Positions 35,670-46,893 of a stretch of DNA of 64,000 nucleotides are shown piece by piece. The stretch is from Plenodomus lindquistii (taxonomy: Eukaryota; Ascomycota; Dothideomycetes; Pleosporales; Leptosphaeriaceae). Below the pieces are notes generated by a model. It ran no database searches, was not told the origin of the DNA, and worked only from the letters and a program-made list of their open reading frames with translations. The first letter of the stretch is position 1; the number at the start of each line of letters is the position of its first letter. A program made the translations under genes and the position numbers. The stretch lies in the NCBI GenBank assembly GCA_025504975.1, contig JANUWI010000014.1, positions 124,001 to 188,000 of the forward strand. The letters run 5' to 3'.

Positions 35670-36830
35670 ATGCAGCAGTCAGCTACTCAAGTAGCAGCAC
35701 CACGCCATGGTGACCTTCGAAAGCAATTGACCTCGGTTTTGGCCGGGATCGCAGCCCAGGGTCTCAAGGTTGAGGATGTGGTCGCTGAGGAGATGCTGGA
35801 CCATCTTCCCGGCCTGACTGAGCTTGCCGCGACCCGTAATTACATTGTCGAACTCGAAGGCCGCGAGCAAGTCTTACAGACTCAGAACGACGAGCTGCTC
35901 GCCAAACTGAAAGCCAAGGAAACCGAGCTGCTAGATCAGCCCGGGAATATCCAGGCTCTCGAAATGGAACTACAGCAGGCACAGCGTCACATCGAAATTT
36001 ACAAAACAATATCGGAAGACGCGTCCAATCGCGCTGACCGACTGCAGAAGAAGCTGGATAACGTCCAGAGTAAGCAAAGGAATTTTGACCTGAATTCGGC
36101 AAAAGTAGGGGCTTTGCAGACCCAACTTCATGAACAACTATCCGACTACCAGAAACTCGTTTCAAAGCACAACGAAGCTAGCGAGGCGGCTGGAAAGCAG
36201 CGCGAGCATTTCCAGCACGCTTTCAATACGCAGCGCGAGCATCTCCAAGGTATCATCAACCAAAAGACCGACGAGCTCTCAGACGCGCTCCTTGAGAACA
36301 CTCGCATCGAGGCTGAGTCTCAGGCCCTCTCCGACGCATACACCTCGATCATTGAAGCTCAAGAAATCGATCATGCCGATGTTTTGACTTCCATCAATGA
36401 CAAAGCAGTCCAACTGCGCCAGGCGGAGTTAACATACAAATCTATTCAAGCTGAGATCGAGCCACTCAAGGAATTTTCGATTCATGCAGCTGATATCCTC
36501 GAAGTGTATCAAAAGTTTGCCCACGCGTTGCTCAATCCCACGTCGGAATCTACTCATATACGTCTAGGCGAAGAGTTTGATACGTTGATGGATCACATGC
36601 AGGATGATATCCAGCTCTACATTAAGGCAGTCAAAGAGCCGGTCTCTGGACGAGCCCCACACGCGGTTATTCGTGAGTATACGGATAAAATCTGTAAGCA
36701 CAACCGGTATCTGTGGGATGCTTTGTACTCCATCCATACTGATATCATCGCCTACACAAGTAAATGTCGGCCTCGAAACCCCCCCGCCAGTTTCGCATCT
36801 AGGTTCAAGAAGGTGTTTTCCAAAGGTTAA
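35670..36830 (+). CDS. Orphan coiled-coil protein
   Basis: A single-exon 386-residue protein I cannot assign to a family. Residues about 60-290 are charged, Leu/Gln/Glu-rich helix with heptad spacing, consistent with a long parallel coiled coil (LEGREQVLQTQNDELLAKLK, LQQAQRHIEIYKTISEDASN). Residues about 290-365 are less regular and could be a small helical domain (LLNPTSESTHIRLGEEFDTL, HNRYLWDALYSIHTDIIAYT). The last 20 residues are basic and aromatic (FASRFKKVFSKG), which could bind membrane or nucleic acid. No transmembrane segment or signal peptide. Codon use is ordinary, and the clear ATG context after a CA-rich leader supports a real gene. A tethering, septal or cytoskeletal role would be guesswork. 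Confidence 0.75.
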   Translation: MQQSATQVAAPRHGDLRKQLTSVLAGIAAQGLKVEDVVAEEMLDHLPGLTELAATRNYIVELEGREQVLQTQNDELLAKLKAKETELLDQPGNIQALEMELQQAQRHIEIYKTISEDASNRADRLQKKLDNVQSKQRNFDLNSAKVGALQTQLHEQLSDYQKLVSKHNEASEAAGKQREHFQHAFNTQREHLQGIINQKTDELSDALLENTRIEAESQALSDAYTSIIEAQEIDHADVLTSINDKAVQLRQAELTYKSIQAEIEPLKEFSIHAADILEVYQKFAHALLNPTSESTHIRLGEEFDTLMDHMQDDIQLYIKAVKEPVSGRAPHAVIREYTDKICKHNRYLWDALYSIHTDIIAYTSKCRPRNPPASFASRFKKVFSKG

Positions 36831-37486
36831 GTTTACGAGGTTTGTTAGCTTCGAGCGAATGATAATCATAGTTTTACGTACATCTCTCTGGCTTTCGTAT
36901 ACAATCTGTTATGCACGAGTAATCCGGGATAGCAGTCATGCCCAAGTTTCGGGTCGGATGTGATGCGCAGAGATAATACGAAGAATGGTGATCAAGGGGC
37001 GGTGGAGCAGTGTATGTGGTTGAACCAAATGAAGCGGTGCTATTATCGCCTCGTGTTTTGGAAGCGGTCAAGACATATAGCACACTTCCATCTGAGCCAT
37101 TACCACATCAGCACAATTCAGAAAGTGAATAATAAGTGGAAATCGTACAATATAAATTATCTACATAGAAACAATGATATGGCCCACGAAACCCAAACGC
37201 GCGCGCTAAATGTCAAACGATGATGCACCCCCTCTACTTTTCCAGGATGCATAATTGGACAATATTAAGATGACGCTTGGGTATTTGCGTGTAACAACCA
37301 TTCAATACGAAGGCAAGGGGGCGACGAATCCCATGCCAAGATGTACCATAGCCTTGTCCTTGGCCGCGAAGAAATGCTGATTTTGGACAATTCTGGTGAA
37401 TAGAACGGACATATACCATCTTTGGATTCGTTAGTCGAGCTGGGACCCAGCAATCCCGAGGAAACGGTGGTGCAGAGCAGGTTGCA
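36831..37486. other. Intergenic, convergent 3' ends
   Basis: 656 bases between the stops of the coiled-coil gene and the transporter. AT-rich at 37,120-37,210. Probably both 3' UTRs; no gene. Confidence 0.45.
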
Positions 37487-39415
37487 TCAAGTTTCCCAAG
37501 CTGGTCTACCTCGTCCGATCGTCCCGTAACTAGGCTCATCTTCCTCAAGCAGACTCTCCATGATACTCCCAACCTCCGTGTTCGTGACTGTAATCGCATC
37601 CTCCTCATCCAACCTCTTCCTCATACGATAGACCTGCACACTCACATAAACCACCAGCGCGCTACCAATTAGAAACGCCGAGCCTGCCAGGAACACATTG
37701 ATTGGGATGGGGTTGCCATTGAACGCGCTCTTGGTAAGAGCATCGATGCCTGTCTGCGATAAATTGACGAGCCCGGAAAAACAGATAATGGTACCGTAGA
37801 CGCGACCGAATGTCGCGAAACCAAAGACTTTAGTGGCGTAGTCGGACATGGCGGAGTAATAGAGCGGGCGCAGGAAGACGAAGAGTATAACGTTAATGTA
37901 GCCGGCCCAGAGCGCGCAGATGGAGCCGATGATACCAATGGCGGTGATGAGTATGACGAGGATGAGCAGGACGCCGGGCGTGCTGACATTGTCAAGCAGA
38001 GCGCCGAGAAAGGGCGTTGCGACAACGCCCGCCAGCGGGAGCGCCCAGTCAAAAAAGTCGGTCACTTGAGCAGCAAGCTCGGGGGAGCCAAGCATGTATG
38101 TATACTGCTCCCTGATTGTGGCAATGAAGTAGTTCATGCGTACCATCTGCAGGACTGTGAGAAGTGTGAGGAGGATAAACCAGGGCGTGAGCATCTGGTC
38201 TTTGGCGGACTTGTTGTGAAGTGCACCCCAGACTCCAGAGGCTTCAAGCTTGTGTTCTTGCTTCTCCTCACGCATCTTGCGCGCGGTTTCGTTGCCAATC
38301 AAGTCGTCGAGCTTGCTGATACGCTCACGGCGCCGCATGCTCCTAGCTTTGCGGACGCGCCAGACTTCATCGTCAGGGAGTTCGTCATCTGACGAGTGGA
38401 CGTCCTGCATCGGATCCTCAGCTCTATGAATCTTCATCTCGAGCTGAGGTGCGGTTTTGTAGGACTCGCTGGGGAGGAAGGTGAGTTGAGCGATGATGAT
38501 GGCAACTGGGACCATCAAGTAGACGAGGAAGAAGGTCTGGGGTTTGAATGCCCTGTCTGTTGCGTCGTAGATCAATCTGTAAAAGAGGAACACGGCTGCG
38601 GATGCATCGAAGGCCCCAGTGACGAGAGCGACAATGGAGCCACTCATCTTGGGGAAGGCATTAGCTATCTGGAACGAGGGCAGGAAAATGCAAGTGCCCC
38701 CTAAAGCAAGGAAGAAGTTTCCAATCGTATATCCATCGAAATGTTCGATCTGAAAGGCAAGACTCATGAGCAGACTGCCAGTAGCAAGCAAGAGCGAGCC
38801 AAGGAGATAGCAAAGCTTCGGCCCATAGCGGTCGAGCAGAGTGCCAACAGGCAGAGCAGATACATTTGCAGTAGTAGACGCCAGGGAGAAGAAGAAATTC
38901 AAGCGAAGGTCCTGGTCGAAGCAGACTTGGACGTCTGCATCCAGCTCCTCAGGCGTGCAGAGTTCCCTGAAGACGCCCTCTTTGATCAAGATGGGTTTAA
39001 GAGCTGCGAAACCAAAGACGATGCCACTAGCGAACCAACATGCGACGACAATTGCAATGACCTGTGCTGCAGACTTGTGTTAGTCGTCAGGTACTGACAG
39101 TGCTGCAGGACAAGGCGACTTACCGACACGCATAGCAGTAGATACCTTGTATGGCGTCAAACCTCCATACTCCTCGCCCGTGACGGGTTCCTCGGGCCTG
39201 GGTAAGACATCGTAGCTGATGATCCTCCTGATGGTCTTGCCTTGGCCATGCACCCCCAGGAAACCAGCTCCCGAGAAGGCACTTTCGAGGGAAAGGCGAC
39301 GCTCTGTAGCTTCCTGTCGGCTTGTCTGGCGTTCGACGGGCGGAAGGAACAAGTCTACCAGCGCCTCCTCACGGTCTATGCCCTCTTGCTGCGTGACATG
39401 CTGAATCAACGACAT
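37487..39415 (-). CDS. FMP42: MFS transporter, FMP42/SLC43-like
   Basis: Twelve-helix major facilitator related to yeast Fmp42 and animal SLC43 amino-acid uniporters; the fungal substrate is not established. Exons 39415-39124 and 39066-37487 give 623 residues. The intron acceptor must be the first TGCAG; the later CACAG breaks the frame. A cytosolic N-tail of about 95 residues precedes helix 1 (VIAIVVACWFASGIVFGFAA). The loop between helices 2 and 3 has DRYGPKLCYLLGS, the MFS motif-A position. A long charged central loop (about 280-375; SSDDELPDDEVWRVRKARSM) separates the two six-helix halves. The C-tail carries an acidic ESLLEEDEPSYGTI segment, possibly a sorting signal. Location is probably vacuolar, mitochondrial-associated or plasma membrane. 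Confidence 0.88.
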
Positions 39416-40244
39416 GAGCGACGCACAATTGAGCCTGTCTCTTGTTGAAAAGGATCAGTGTGCAATCGAGCGGGCGAGCGACGAAGCGGAGAAGCAGCTA
39501 GCGGGCGGTCGGGTTGCGTGGAAAGAAGGGACGCAGCAACTTTATACTGTCGGTCAGGCGATGGAATCTGCTAGCACGGAAAAGTGGGTTCCGCGGGCGA
39601 TCCTGGCACAAGGCCTGCGATCTAGGCGTTGCTGCAATCTCGCGCGAGTCACATGGCTGGGTTGCATGGCGTCCCCAAGCATCGTGACATTTGCATGCTT
39701 CACGCCCAACGGTGCGAACAGCGGTAAGCACAAGCAAGCAGTTGTACGCGAGCACTGCAGGCCTCGCTTGTGGACAAGTGCCGCAAAGAGTTGCGGGGTG
39801 GCGGTTTGATTGGTTGCTCCGTCTTCGCTATCCGGGACGAGCCACCGCCCATCCCAACAACCTCTCCTCTCCTCTGCCCGTTGGATTGGAAACACCGCGG
39901 ACAGGCTGGAGATAAGACGGCACCACGCAATCAGTGTAAAACCATGCACCGAGTTTGCTCAATCACTCCCTGTGAATACCGCGGGCGTTGGCCTGCATAT
40001 GCAATCCCTCGGTCCTGCGCAGAGCACATCGATGCCAATGCCCTACGCCTTCGTCACAGGTTCTCGAGGCACCGGCACTACTCCAGTGAATGGCCATGTG
40101 CCACATACATTCACTATCACAACTCGTGTTGCCGAATCGAACCGCATGCCGTGTCGGCTTCCACAGAGCGACACAAATCATGCAAGACCAGAACCAAGAC
40201 GGCCCGAGCATCACACAGCATCCAAGCTACGCACATGAGATATC
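39416..40244. other. Intergenic, transporter upstream / BTB downstream
   Basis: 829 bases. Overlapping frames of up to 208 codons occur on both strands but have no domain or consistent codon bias, so none is called. Confidence 0.45.
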
Positions 40245-42787
40245 TCATTCATCACCTAGAAATCCCCGCTCTAGATTGCGCGTTCGCTCAAAAATCGAAG
40301 CTTCAATCTTCACGGCACACAAGACGACTTGCATCCTCATGCCATCCGTGTCGCTCTCTACCGGCTCCAAGCGCACACGCCACTGAGCACGTTTGACCGT
40401 CCACTCAGCTCCTGTTCCTTCGGTGATTCGACAGTTGACAGTACCGTCACCGTGTGTACTACCACCCCATAGCCATTCATGCTCAATATGAGAGCTATCA
40501 GTCAGCCTAGGCAGTGAATGATGTACATCTCGATGTTTACGAATACCCATCGTGCCGCTTTCTGCACTCGCTGCAACCTCAACAGGAACACCATCCAGTC
40601 GAATCGCACTGTCGCTGTCCAGCCTGACTCGCACACGATGGTTGCTGATTCCAGAGTTCGCTGGGCTGACTGGCTGGGCTGCAATGCCCCCGCCTGATTG
40701 CATGTACACGAGTCCCGATGGTTGCATTGCTGGTAATCCGAGTTTTGATGCAATGACGGAAAACAATGATGTCATCCGAGCAAGAGTTGAGTTATGAAAT
40801 GTTGCTTGGAGTTCAAGATCTGATGACCGAGCTGAATGACAAGCCGTAGATGGAAAGTGTATCGTGGCAGACTCGGTGGTCGATGTCTCGAGAATTAACG
40901 TATAGTTCTGGGAACTATCGTCCGTGTACGGGCGCGCATACGATACATAACCTGCTTTTGTGATGCTACTCATAGTGCTTGCGGTAGATGGTGCAGACTT
41001 TGCCTTTATACCCGTTGCACCTGATACTGGCGATACACCTAATGATGGCCTTTGTACATCCAAATCAGGTTCTGAGTCATTCAAAGGCTTATCTGCACTG
41101 AATGAAACACCTGACTGGCGAACATCTTGCAAACGGATCAGGATCTCTGATTGCTGGCGCTTCAGATTGTACGAGATTTCGTATGGGATGAGTCGCTGCT
41201 CGAGTCCTTTGAGGTGGAAATACCTGGCGTCTCTTAGCAGGCGAGAGCGATGCTCCTCGTTCCGGATCTCGAGATCGTAGCCTTGGAGTAGCTGCAAAAG
41301 CTCTCTGAACACCTCGCCACTCCGATTTGGGACTGAAGGTGGAGAGATCGACGGTGGGCGAAGTAGTGCACTGCGATCAAGCCCAGGGAAGACTTCGGAG
41401 GGTGTTGAGAAGAACTGGGCAAAGCCTAACGAGAAAAAGTTAGGGCTGTCACCTGGCGCTGAGAACAGATCTCGAGGAATCTGGAAAGGCATTCCGCCTA
41501 TGCTGATGAAGATATCGGTCTTGAAAAGCTGTTTGGTCAATCGTGGCACTGAATTGTTAATGGACTGTCATCATTCATGCGAAGTCGAGCGCTGTACTCA
41601 CAGGAGTAGAATTGCGCATCAGCGAACAGCTTCACGTAGTGTTCGCTATTTCTGGGCGTAATATGATAGCCTTGTAGATGCAGCGCAATGTCACGAAAGG
41701 TGTCAGGATCACGGTCGATATACAAGGTCTTCACATCGCCAGCGCGACCGCCGTTGTCATGTAATTGACGGCCGAAGAAGTGCGAGAAGTATGACGGAGC
41801 TCTTGCAGTATCAGTGGCCATGAACATCCAGTGCAAAGAACGTTCATTCTTACCATCTGAGGATAATGAGGCTCCCGACAATCGAAATAGCTTTGACCCA
41901 ATTTGGACTGGGAAAACTTTGCTCGCTGGAAGCAAGTCTGCCCCTCCCGATTCAACGATCTTTCTAGCCTCAGAAACATCGATGACTCTGCCTTGTGGGC
42001 TGGTGCCTTTACTTGGCTCTTTCCTCCGCTCGTTTTGATCTTCGTCTTTCGATGTCGCTTCTGATGTACGCTCAGCGGTCTTACTGGCTGCACCTCGAGC
42101 CGTAGGCGGTGGTTGGATGGTGGGCGTGACAGGTGCGACAGGCGACGCTGTCGATGCATCCGACGGTTGTCGCGAAATATTTTGGCGCTTGTTGGGGTTT
42201 CCCATAGTGTGACTCGCAGTCTGTAGTGCATGCAGATCAGGCTCCAGGTCGACTTTCCTTTTCAGACCCGCCTGTACAGTCGGTCTAGACTGGGGCGGTC
42301 GAGGTGGTGGTAGCGGCGATAATGGGTTTTGCGATTGTGCGCCCGTTGACGTTGGAGTCTCACTGTGACCCTGCTGATACGATTGGTAGTCAGCGGCTTC
42401 AGCTGGTGCAGGAAGTGGAATGCTGAAGTCGTTGGCAGAGATAGTCTGCTGCTGATATTCTTGCACCAACTCCCCTTGAGGCTCATATTGATTGGCAAAG
42501 TCGTTGAAATTGATTGCACCGTTCCAGTCCCAGTTCAAAGCCGTGGAGTGATTGTAGCCAAAGCTTGCATAATCCGGGGCTATATGCTGCGGCGCATCAA
42601 AACCCCCATAGCTTATAGAAGGGCCCTGACCATCTGTTTGACTGATAATGGCAGCGGGTTCTGGCACAATGGTGCCGCCGCCAGTGTTGTAGGAACCATA
42701 CCGCGGCTGTGGTCGTCGTGATGGAGCACCTGCCTGATCAGAGGTTTGAAACCCAAATTCTTGGGATGTGCCGTCTCGGTCTGACAT
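40245..42787 (-). CDS. Tandem BTB/POZ-domain protein
   Basis: Probable adaptor or regulator resembling the yeast YDR132C/YLR108C group. Exons 42787-41854, 41799-41602 and 41548-40245 give 811 residues. The first 280 residues are disordered and rich in Gln, Pro and Ser, with a basic patch (LKRKVDLEP, PNKRQNIS). BTB-like domain 1 (about 290-375) starts VFPVQIGSKLFRLSGASLSS and contains DAPSYFSHFF. BTB-like domain 2 (about 385-480) starts KTDIFISIGGMPFQIPRDLF and ends DARYFHLKGLEQRL. A C-terminal beta-rich region (about 550-800) resembles nothing I can name. The 54-base first intron is in frame and stop-free; removal yields the typical LSSDAPSYF junction. The start is the ATG at 42787; the codon upstream is TTG. 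Confidence 0.85.
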
Positions 42788-43386
42788 GTAGGTCAATTAC
42801 GACAAAGGGCTGTCTTCCCAGCCTCAGGCGACTGTGTGCCCGTGTACGGAAGCAAGCTTTTTGCTTTCCAGATGTCGGTAAGCTTGGGGTTGCTGATGCG
42901 AAGTTGCGTAACGGTGGAGCTCGCCAGAGACTAGCTTAGCTCGATGCGGGAACGCGTCAGTTTCGTGTTCGCGAAATGTCACCACGCGAACTTCTAAGGG
43001 GCCGTTCTGATGTGGCATGAAGATGTTTGTTTGTGCATTTGACCGTAGGTGTTACAGACACAGCTTGCGTAGATGTACGTATGCCACACGGGGTCGTATA
43101 TAACTGGTGGTTGGCTTTAGACGATGTGCAGCTCAGTACGGCTGATGCTGAGGCTGACACGCTGAGCGTATCTGACCATGGAGTGACATGTGGGAGAGTA
43201 GTGCTGATATGAGGCTGCGGTGTTTGTGCTGGCTGCGATATGAAGCCTGGATATGCGGATAATGAAGGGCGCTAGGTGGCCGATGCGTTGTGAATTCACA
43301 TGGCCACAGTACTTCCGCATCAAAGCAAGCCTGCGACGGGAGTGTGACACAATCCTTACCTACCGATTCTAACTCAAACATCGCGA
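42788..43386. other. Intergenic, BTB upstream / GST downstream
   Basis: 599 bases. This is promoter space for the BTB gene, with no gene or strong motif seen. Confidence 0.45.
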
Positions 43387-44407
43387 TCATCCTCTCTTCA
43401 TTTCAGAGTAGGGTACATACTGCTCTCCACTCGCCTCTGTCACCCTCTCTCCAGCCCTCTTATACGCGTCTCTCTGCTGTAGCTTACGCATATACGCATA
43501 CAATTTCGGGTAACTCGTCTCACTCAACGGCACTCTCTGGCAACCAGCCTCCAAGGCAAAGTGGATCATGATATCTGCGCCTGATAGCTCTGGCCCAGCA
43601 AAGAATTCTCCACTCGACTTGGACAAGTAGTCCTCCAAGAAGTCAAAGTGGTTCTTTAGCTCAGGGTCGGTGTACGAACTGTCAATGTTGCTGGCGACTC
43701 CTTTAACAACTGGCTTGATGAAGAAGGGAACTTGAGAGTTCTTGATTTCTAATGGGCTGTTAGATGACATCTAATGAGTTTAAAAGCATGGTGACGTACT
43801 GCCTGAGATAAGTGCGACGATTAGGATGGTGAAAACAGACCCTTCGGCGTAGCCCATCATAAACTACAACTCGATCAGTATCTGGCCTGGATGAGCGTGA
43901 CGTATGACATACCTTGTACCTCATCCACTCATCCGTCTCTGCACCAAGCACGCCCTCCTTGCCCTCAGGATAACGCTTTGGAATCAGTTGCGTCCCAAAA
44001 TGTTCACAGATGTACTCGACAATGGTCTCGCTCTCGGCGATGATGATCTCTTTGTCAGAGCCTGCAGGCGTGATCCCAATCGTCGGCGATCTACCAAGAG
44101 GATGAACCTCCTTCAGATCTGCCCTTGCGCGACCGTGCTCATCGCGTGTAAACACCTTGATGTCATATTCGAGGTTCAATTCTTCGAGCAGCCAGATAAT
44201 ACGCTGGCCACGGGATTTGTTCAGCCTGATTAATTCTTAGTATAGCCATAGAATATCGCGCCTTCCGATGCCATTGAATGTAAGAACATTGGACATTGGG
44301 ATCTGTGACAAATACACAACAGCCTCGCCGATGATACAAGTGAATTTGCTGATGTGAGATGTGGCTTACCAGTAGACTATGATCTTTGCGCCTTGTTGGT
44401 TGGCCAT
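43387..44407 (-). CDS. Glutathione S-transferase, Gtt1-like
   Basis: Glutathione conjugation or peroxide detoxification, in the group of yeast Gtt1. Exons 44407-44370, 44225-43913, 43863-43800 and 43748-43387 give 258 residues. The thioredoxin-fold N-domain has IIVYWLNKSRGQRIIWLLEE; the Ser/Arg of NKSRGQR lies where glutathione is activated. HPLGRSPTI contains the cis-Pro loop and ESETIVEYI contains the glutathione-binding Glu-Ser. The C-terminal helical domain includes KNHFDFLEDYLSKSSGEFFA and LSGADIMIHFALEAG, conserved in this subgroup. The third exon is only 64 bases. No targeting signal is evident. Confidence 0.92.
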
Positions 44408-45056
44408 GTCTGCACGATTTGACCTTCTTTGTGACAGTGGAAAGTAATAGTAGCGTTTGTAGTGAGTGGAGACCAGCAGCCAAGGGGATTTTTGAAGTCT
44501 GTAGGAACGTGTCACCGAGGCTCCTTTGCTCTTTATCACAAGCGCTCAGCCCGTCGGTGTCTTCGGTGTTAGACTACCCTTAGTGTCGGCATCCACGAGC
44601 TCCGGAGGACCAAACGTTACAGGTAGCCACCATATCGAGAATGCATGCCGGGACAGTGCGTCGAAAGACAGGCTCATATACAGTCTAGAGAGACTCCTCA
44701 CGTACTTACGAGCAATTGACAAGAGCTAAAAAGTCACGGGACTAGTAAAAGCTGCTGAAAGAGCGATTCGCGGACAACATCTGCACTCACGATGCAACAT
44801 GCAAATATCTGTCCACTGCTAGATCGGGGAAAATCGCTGATGTACTGTCTCCATGGCGACACAAACAGTTGATGCTCCCCAAATCATCTCATAATTGACT
44901 CCGTCCCAGATTCAACACTGCAGCCTCGCCGCCAAGACCCACGCTTCCCGAAGATGTCCCGATCCGCCGACCTCACCACAGCTCCACTCCGACCTCACCA
45001 CTGCGCAGCACCCTCGACGTGCAAAGCTCGCTCTACAACACGCCAAATCTTCTAAA
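44408..45056. promoter_or_regulatory. Divergent region, GST / complex I subunit
   Basis: 649 bases between divergent starts. The last 150 bases are C- and CA-rich leader for the complex I gene. Nothing else identified. Confidence 0.45.
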
Positions 45057-45573
45057 ATGGCGGGTCACAACCATGGCAGTATGGTCACTCTGGTAGTAGT
45101 CACGTCGATGGCGCGCAATGACTAACAGATCGCAGTCACCCGCCAGGATCCCGCGATCATCAAATGGAACAGTACGTCTCCCGCAGGTCTCCGCATACCT
45201 CCACCCGGCCCCCCGCAAACCCCATAATCATAAGCTGCGCCGCATTCAGGGTCAACAGAGGCGGACCGGGAGACCAGGCACGACTATGAGGAGATTGAGG
45301 GGATTTGCCTGAGGTCTGAAGAAGCAGGACTGACAATCCATAGACATGACGACAAACCGTCATAAGTATTTCCGCTGGACACGACGAACAGCATGGATCT
45401 CGTTCGCATATGTCATCTTGGTTCCGGCCATGTTGGGCACAGCGGGTTACATGACTGATGTACGTCACACAGCCGCTGTGCATGCGAACCTTGAAGAGAC
45501 GATTGCTGACATTGTGTAGGGCAAGTGGGAACTCCGTGGCAAGAGAAGGGGCGACTTGCTGTCCGAGTATTAG
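45057..45573 (+). CDS. NADH:ubiquinone oxidoreductase small subunit (B15/NDUFB4 type)
   Basis: Accessory single-pass subunit of the complex I membrane arm in the mitochondrial inner membrane. Four small exons, 45057-45078, 45136-45171, 45344-45459 and 45520-45573, join in frame to 75 residues. All three introns start GTATGG or GTACGT and end in AG. The protein begins MAGHNHGITRQDPAIIKWN, then TTNRHKYFRWTRRTAW, a hydrophobic helix (about 38-57), and ends GKWELRGKRRGDLLSEY. The RYKYFRWTRRT and FRGKRRGD-type blocks are characteristic of the fungal 6.6-kDa subunit. Because no exon exceeds 116 bases, frame-based gene finding misses it. Exact subunit name is a judgement from memory of the family. 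Confidence 0.82.
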
Positions 45574-45948
45574 AAAAACAAATGTAGGCGACGATACAGC
45601 GTGTATATACTGGATGAGATCACATCAGAACAAGTGAGCGAGGGCGGGAAACAGAGTGTGGAAACAATTGAATTCTATTGAGACACTGTTGTGTGCTTGA
45701 TACGTGTAGATGTGTGACCCGTGCAGTGGGTATTCCTTCATCTGCACCGTTTTCCACAAATCGCTCCATTGTGCTGGGGCTATGATTGAATGACTCCTCG
45801 CAGCAGTATGGCTTAGCCCATCATGGTCCTTGCCTTATTGGCTTCAGGCTCGGGTAAGTTTGCTACTGTATAGTCAATGCCAAGGAGCGGACGTTGACCT
45901 AGTTGCTAATGTCACGTCTCTATCCGGTATCTTCTCTTGCTCCAGAGC
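45574..45948. other. Intergenic, convergent 3' ends
   Basis: 375 bases between the complex I subunit and the OGFr-domain gene. Probably 3' UTRs only. Confidence 0.45.
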
Positions 45949-46893
45949 CTAGTATTGACTCCCTTTCCTCTGCTCAGCCTCCCACTCCTTGAGCCAATCG
46001 CAAGTATCGTCATCGGGCGCTTGGTACAATGGGCGCTGAACAGCATGCGTCCAGTACATCATGGAGCGGTCGCTGATGGGGATGGCTGGATCAGTGACGA
46101 CTTGCTGCAAAGCCTTGAAGAAAGCGTCGCACTCGGTCTGCAGACCCATCACACGCAAACAACGAAGCATGCGAGTGATGCGAAGGTGGTTGTGGTCGAA
46201 GCGGACACACCAGTTGGTGGAGTGATTGCGCCACTTGGGACCGCGAACGATAGTGTAATTGGCAGCCGAAGGACCACTGGTATCGTCGTCTTCAGGGGAG
46301 GTGCTGGTGCTATCTGCGCTCGCTACGCTCATGCTTTGTGTAGCAACGTCCTTTGCCCCAGCACCTTTCTCGCTGTCACCTTGCTGGGAATCCAAAACAG
46401 CTGCAGACTCGCGGGACACAGTGAAGCCGTAGAAATCAAGCATACGCTCAAAGCTTACCCGCATACGATCGCGCAGCTCACTCCTTGATCGAAACGCGTC
46501 GAAGACCTCGCGAGTGACGACCGGTGCTGACCAGTTGTAAGGTGAGCCTTCTGGAAGAGGGAACAGCATTTGAATGTAGTTATGGCTGCGCTCCAGCTGC
46601 GTGTCATTCCAGGATAGGAGTTCCTCTAGCGTCCGATCATGGCTGTCTTTGGCTTGAACGTCCTGGTCGTAGAAACGGATGATCAAGTGTTCTTTGTTTA
46701 TTAGATCCGTAGCTTTGGTTTTGGCACGTTTAGAAGCTGGTTCTGAATCCATGGCTGACTTGGACGTTGACGAAATTGAAGCTATCGAGTCTGGTTGCCT
46801 GACCTGAGCGGGTAAATCACGCTTCTTGTTGAAGAAGTTCAGCCGTGAGACTCGGCCTTTACACTGCTCGTTTTGGCTGAGTGTACTACCCAT
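45949..46893 (-). CDS. OGFr conserved-region protein
   Basis: Carries the opioid growth factor receptor conserved region, a helical domain found in many fungi and bacteria with no settled function there. Single exon, 314 residues from the ATG at 46893; an inner ATG (MDSEPASKRAKTK) is possible. The domain spans about 70-290: LIIRFYDQDVQAKDSHDRTL, LSWNDTQLERSHNYIQMLFP, LPEGSPYNWSAPVVTREVFD, LRDRMRVSFERMLDFYGF, and HLRITRMLRCLRVMGL near the end. A Ser/Asp-rich insert at about 170-210 splits the domain. A possible nuclear localisation signal (SKRAKTKA) lies at about residue 55. Confidence 0.88.
   Translation of the reverse strand: MGSTLSQNEQCKGRVSRLNFFNKKRDLPAQVRQPDSIASISSTSKSAMDSEPASKRAKTKATDLINKEHLIIRFYDQDVQAKDSHDRTLEELLSWNDTQLERSHNYIQMLFPLPEGSPYNWSAPVVTREVFDAFRSRSELRDRMRVSFERMLDFYGFTVSRESAAVLDSQQGDSEKGAGAKDVATQSMSVASADSTSTSPEDDDTSGPSAANYTIVRGPKWRNHSTNWCVRFDHNHLRITRMLRCLRVMGLQTECDAFFKALQQVVTDPAIPISDRSMMYWTHAVQRPLYQAPDDDTCDWLKEWEAEQRKGSQY

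Noticed and set aside
39770..40396. 208-codon plus-strand frame over the BTB 3' end
   Set aside because: Partly antisense to the BTB protein, no domain, and overlapped by other equally open frames.
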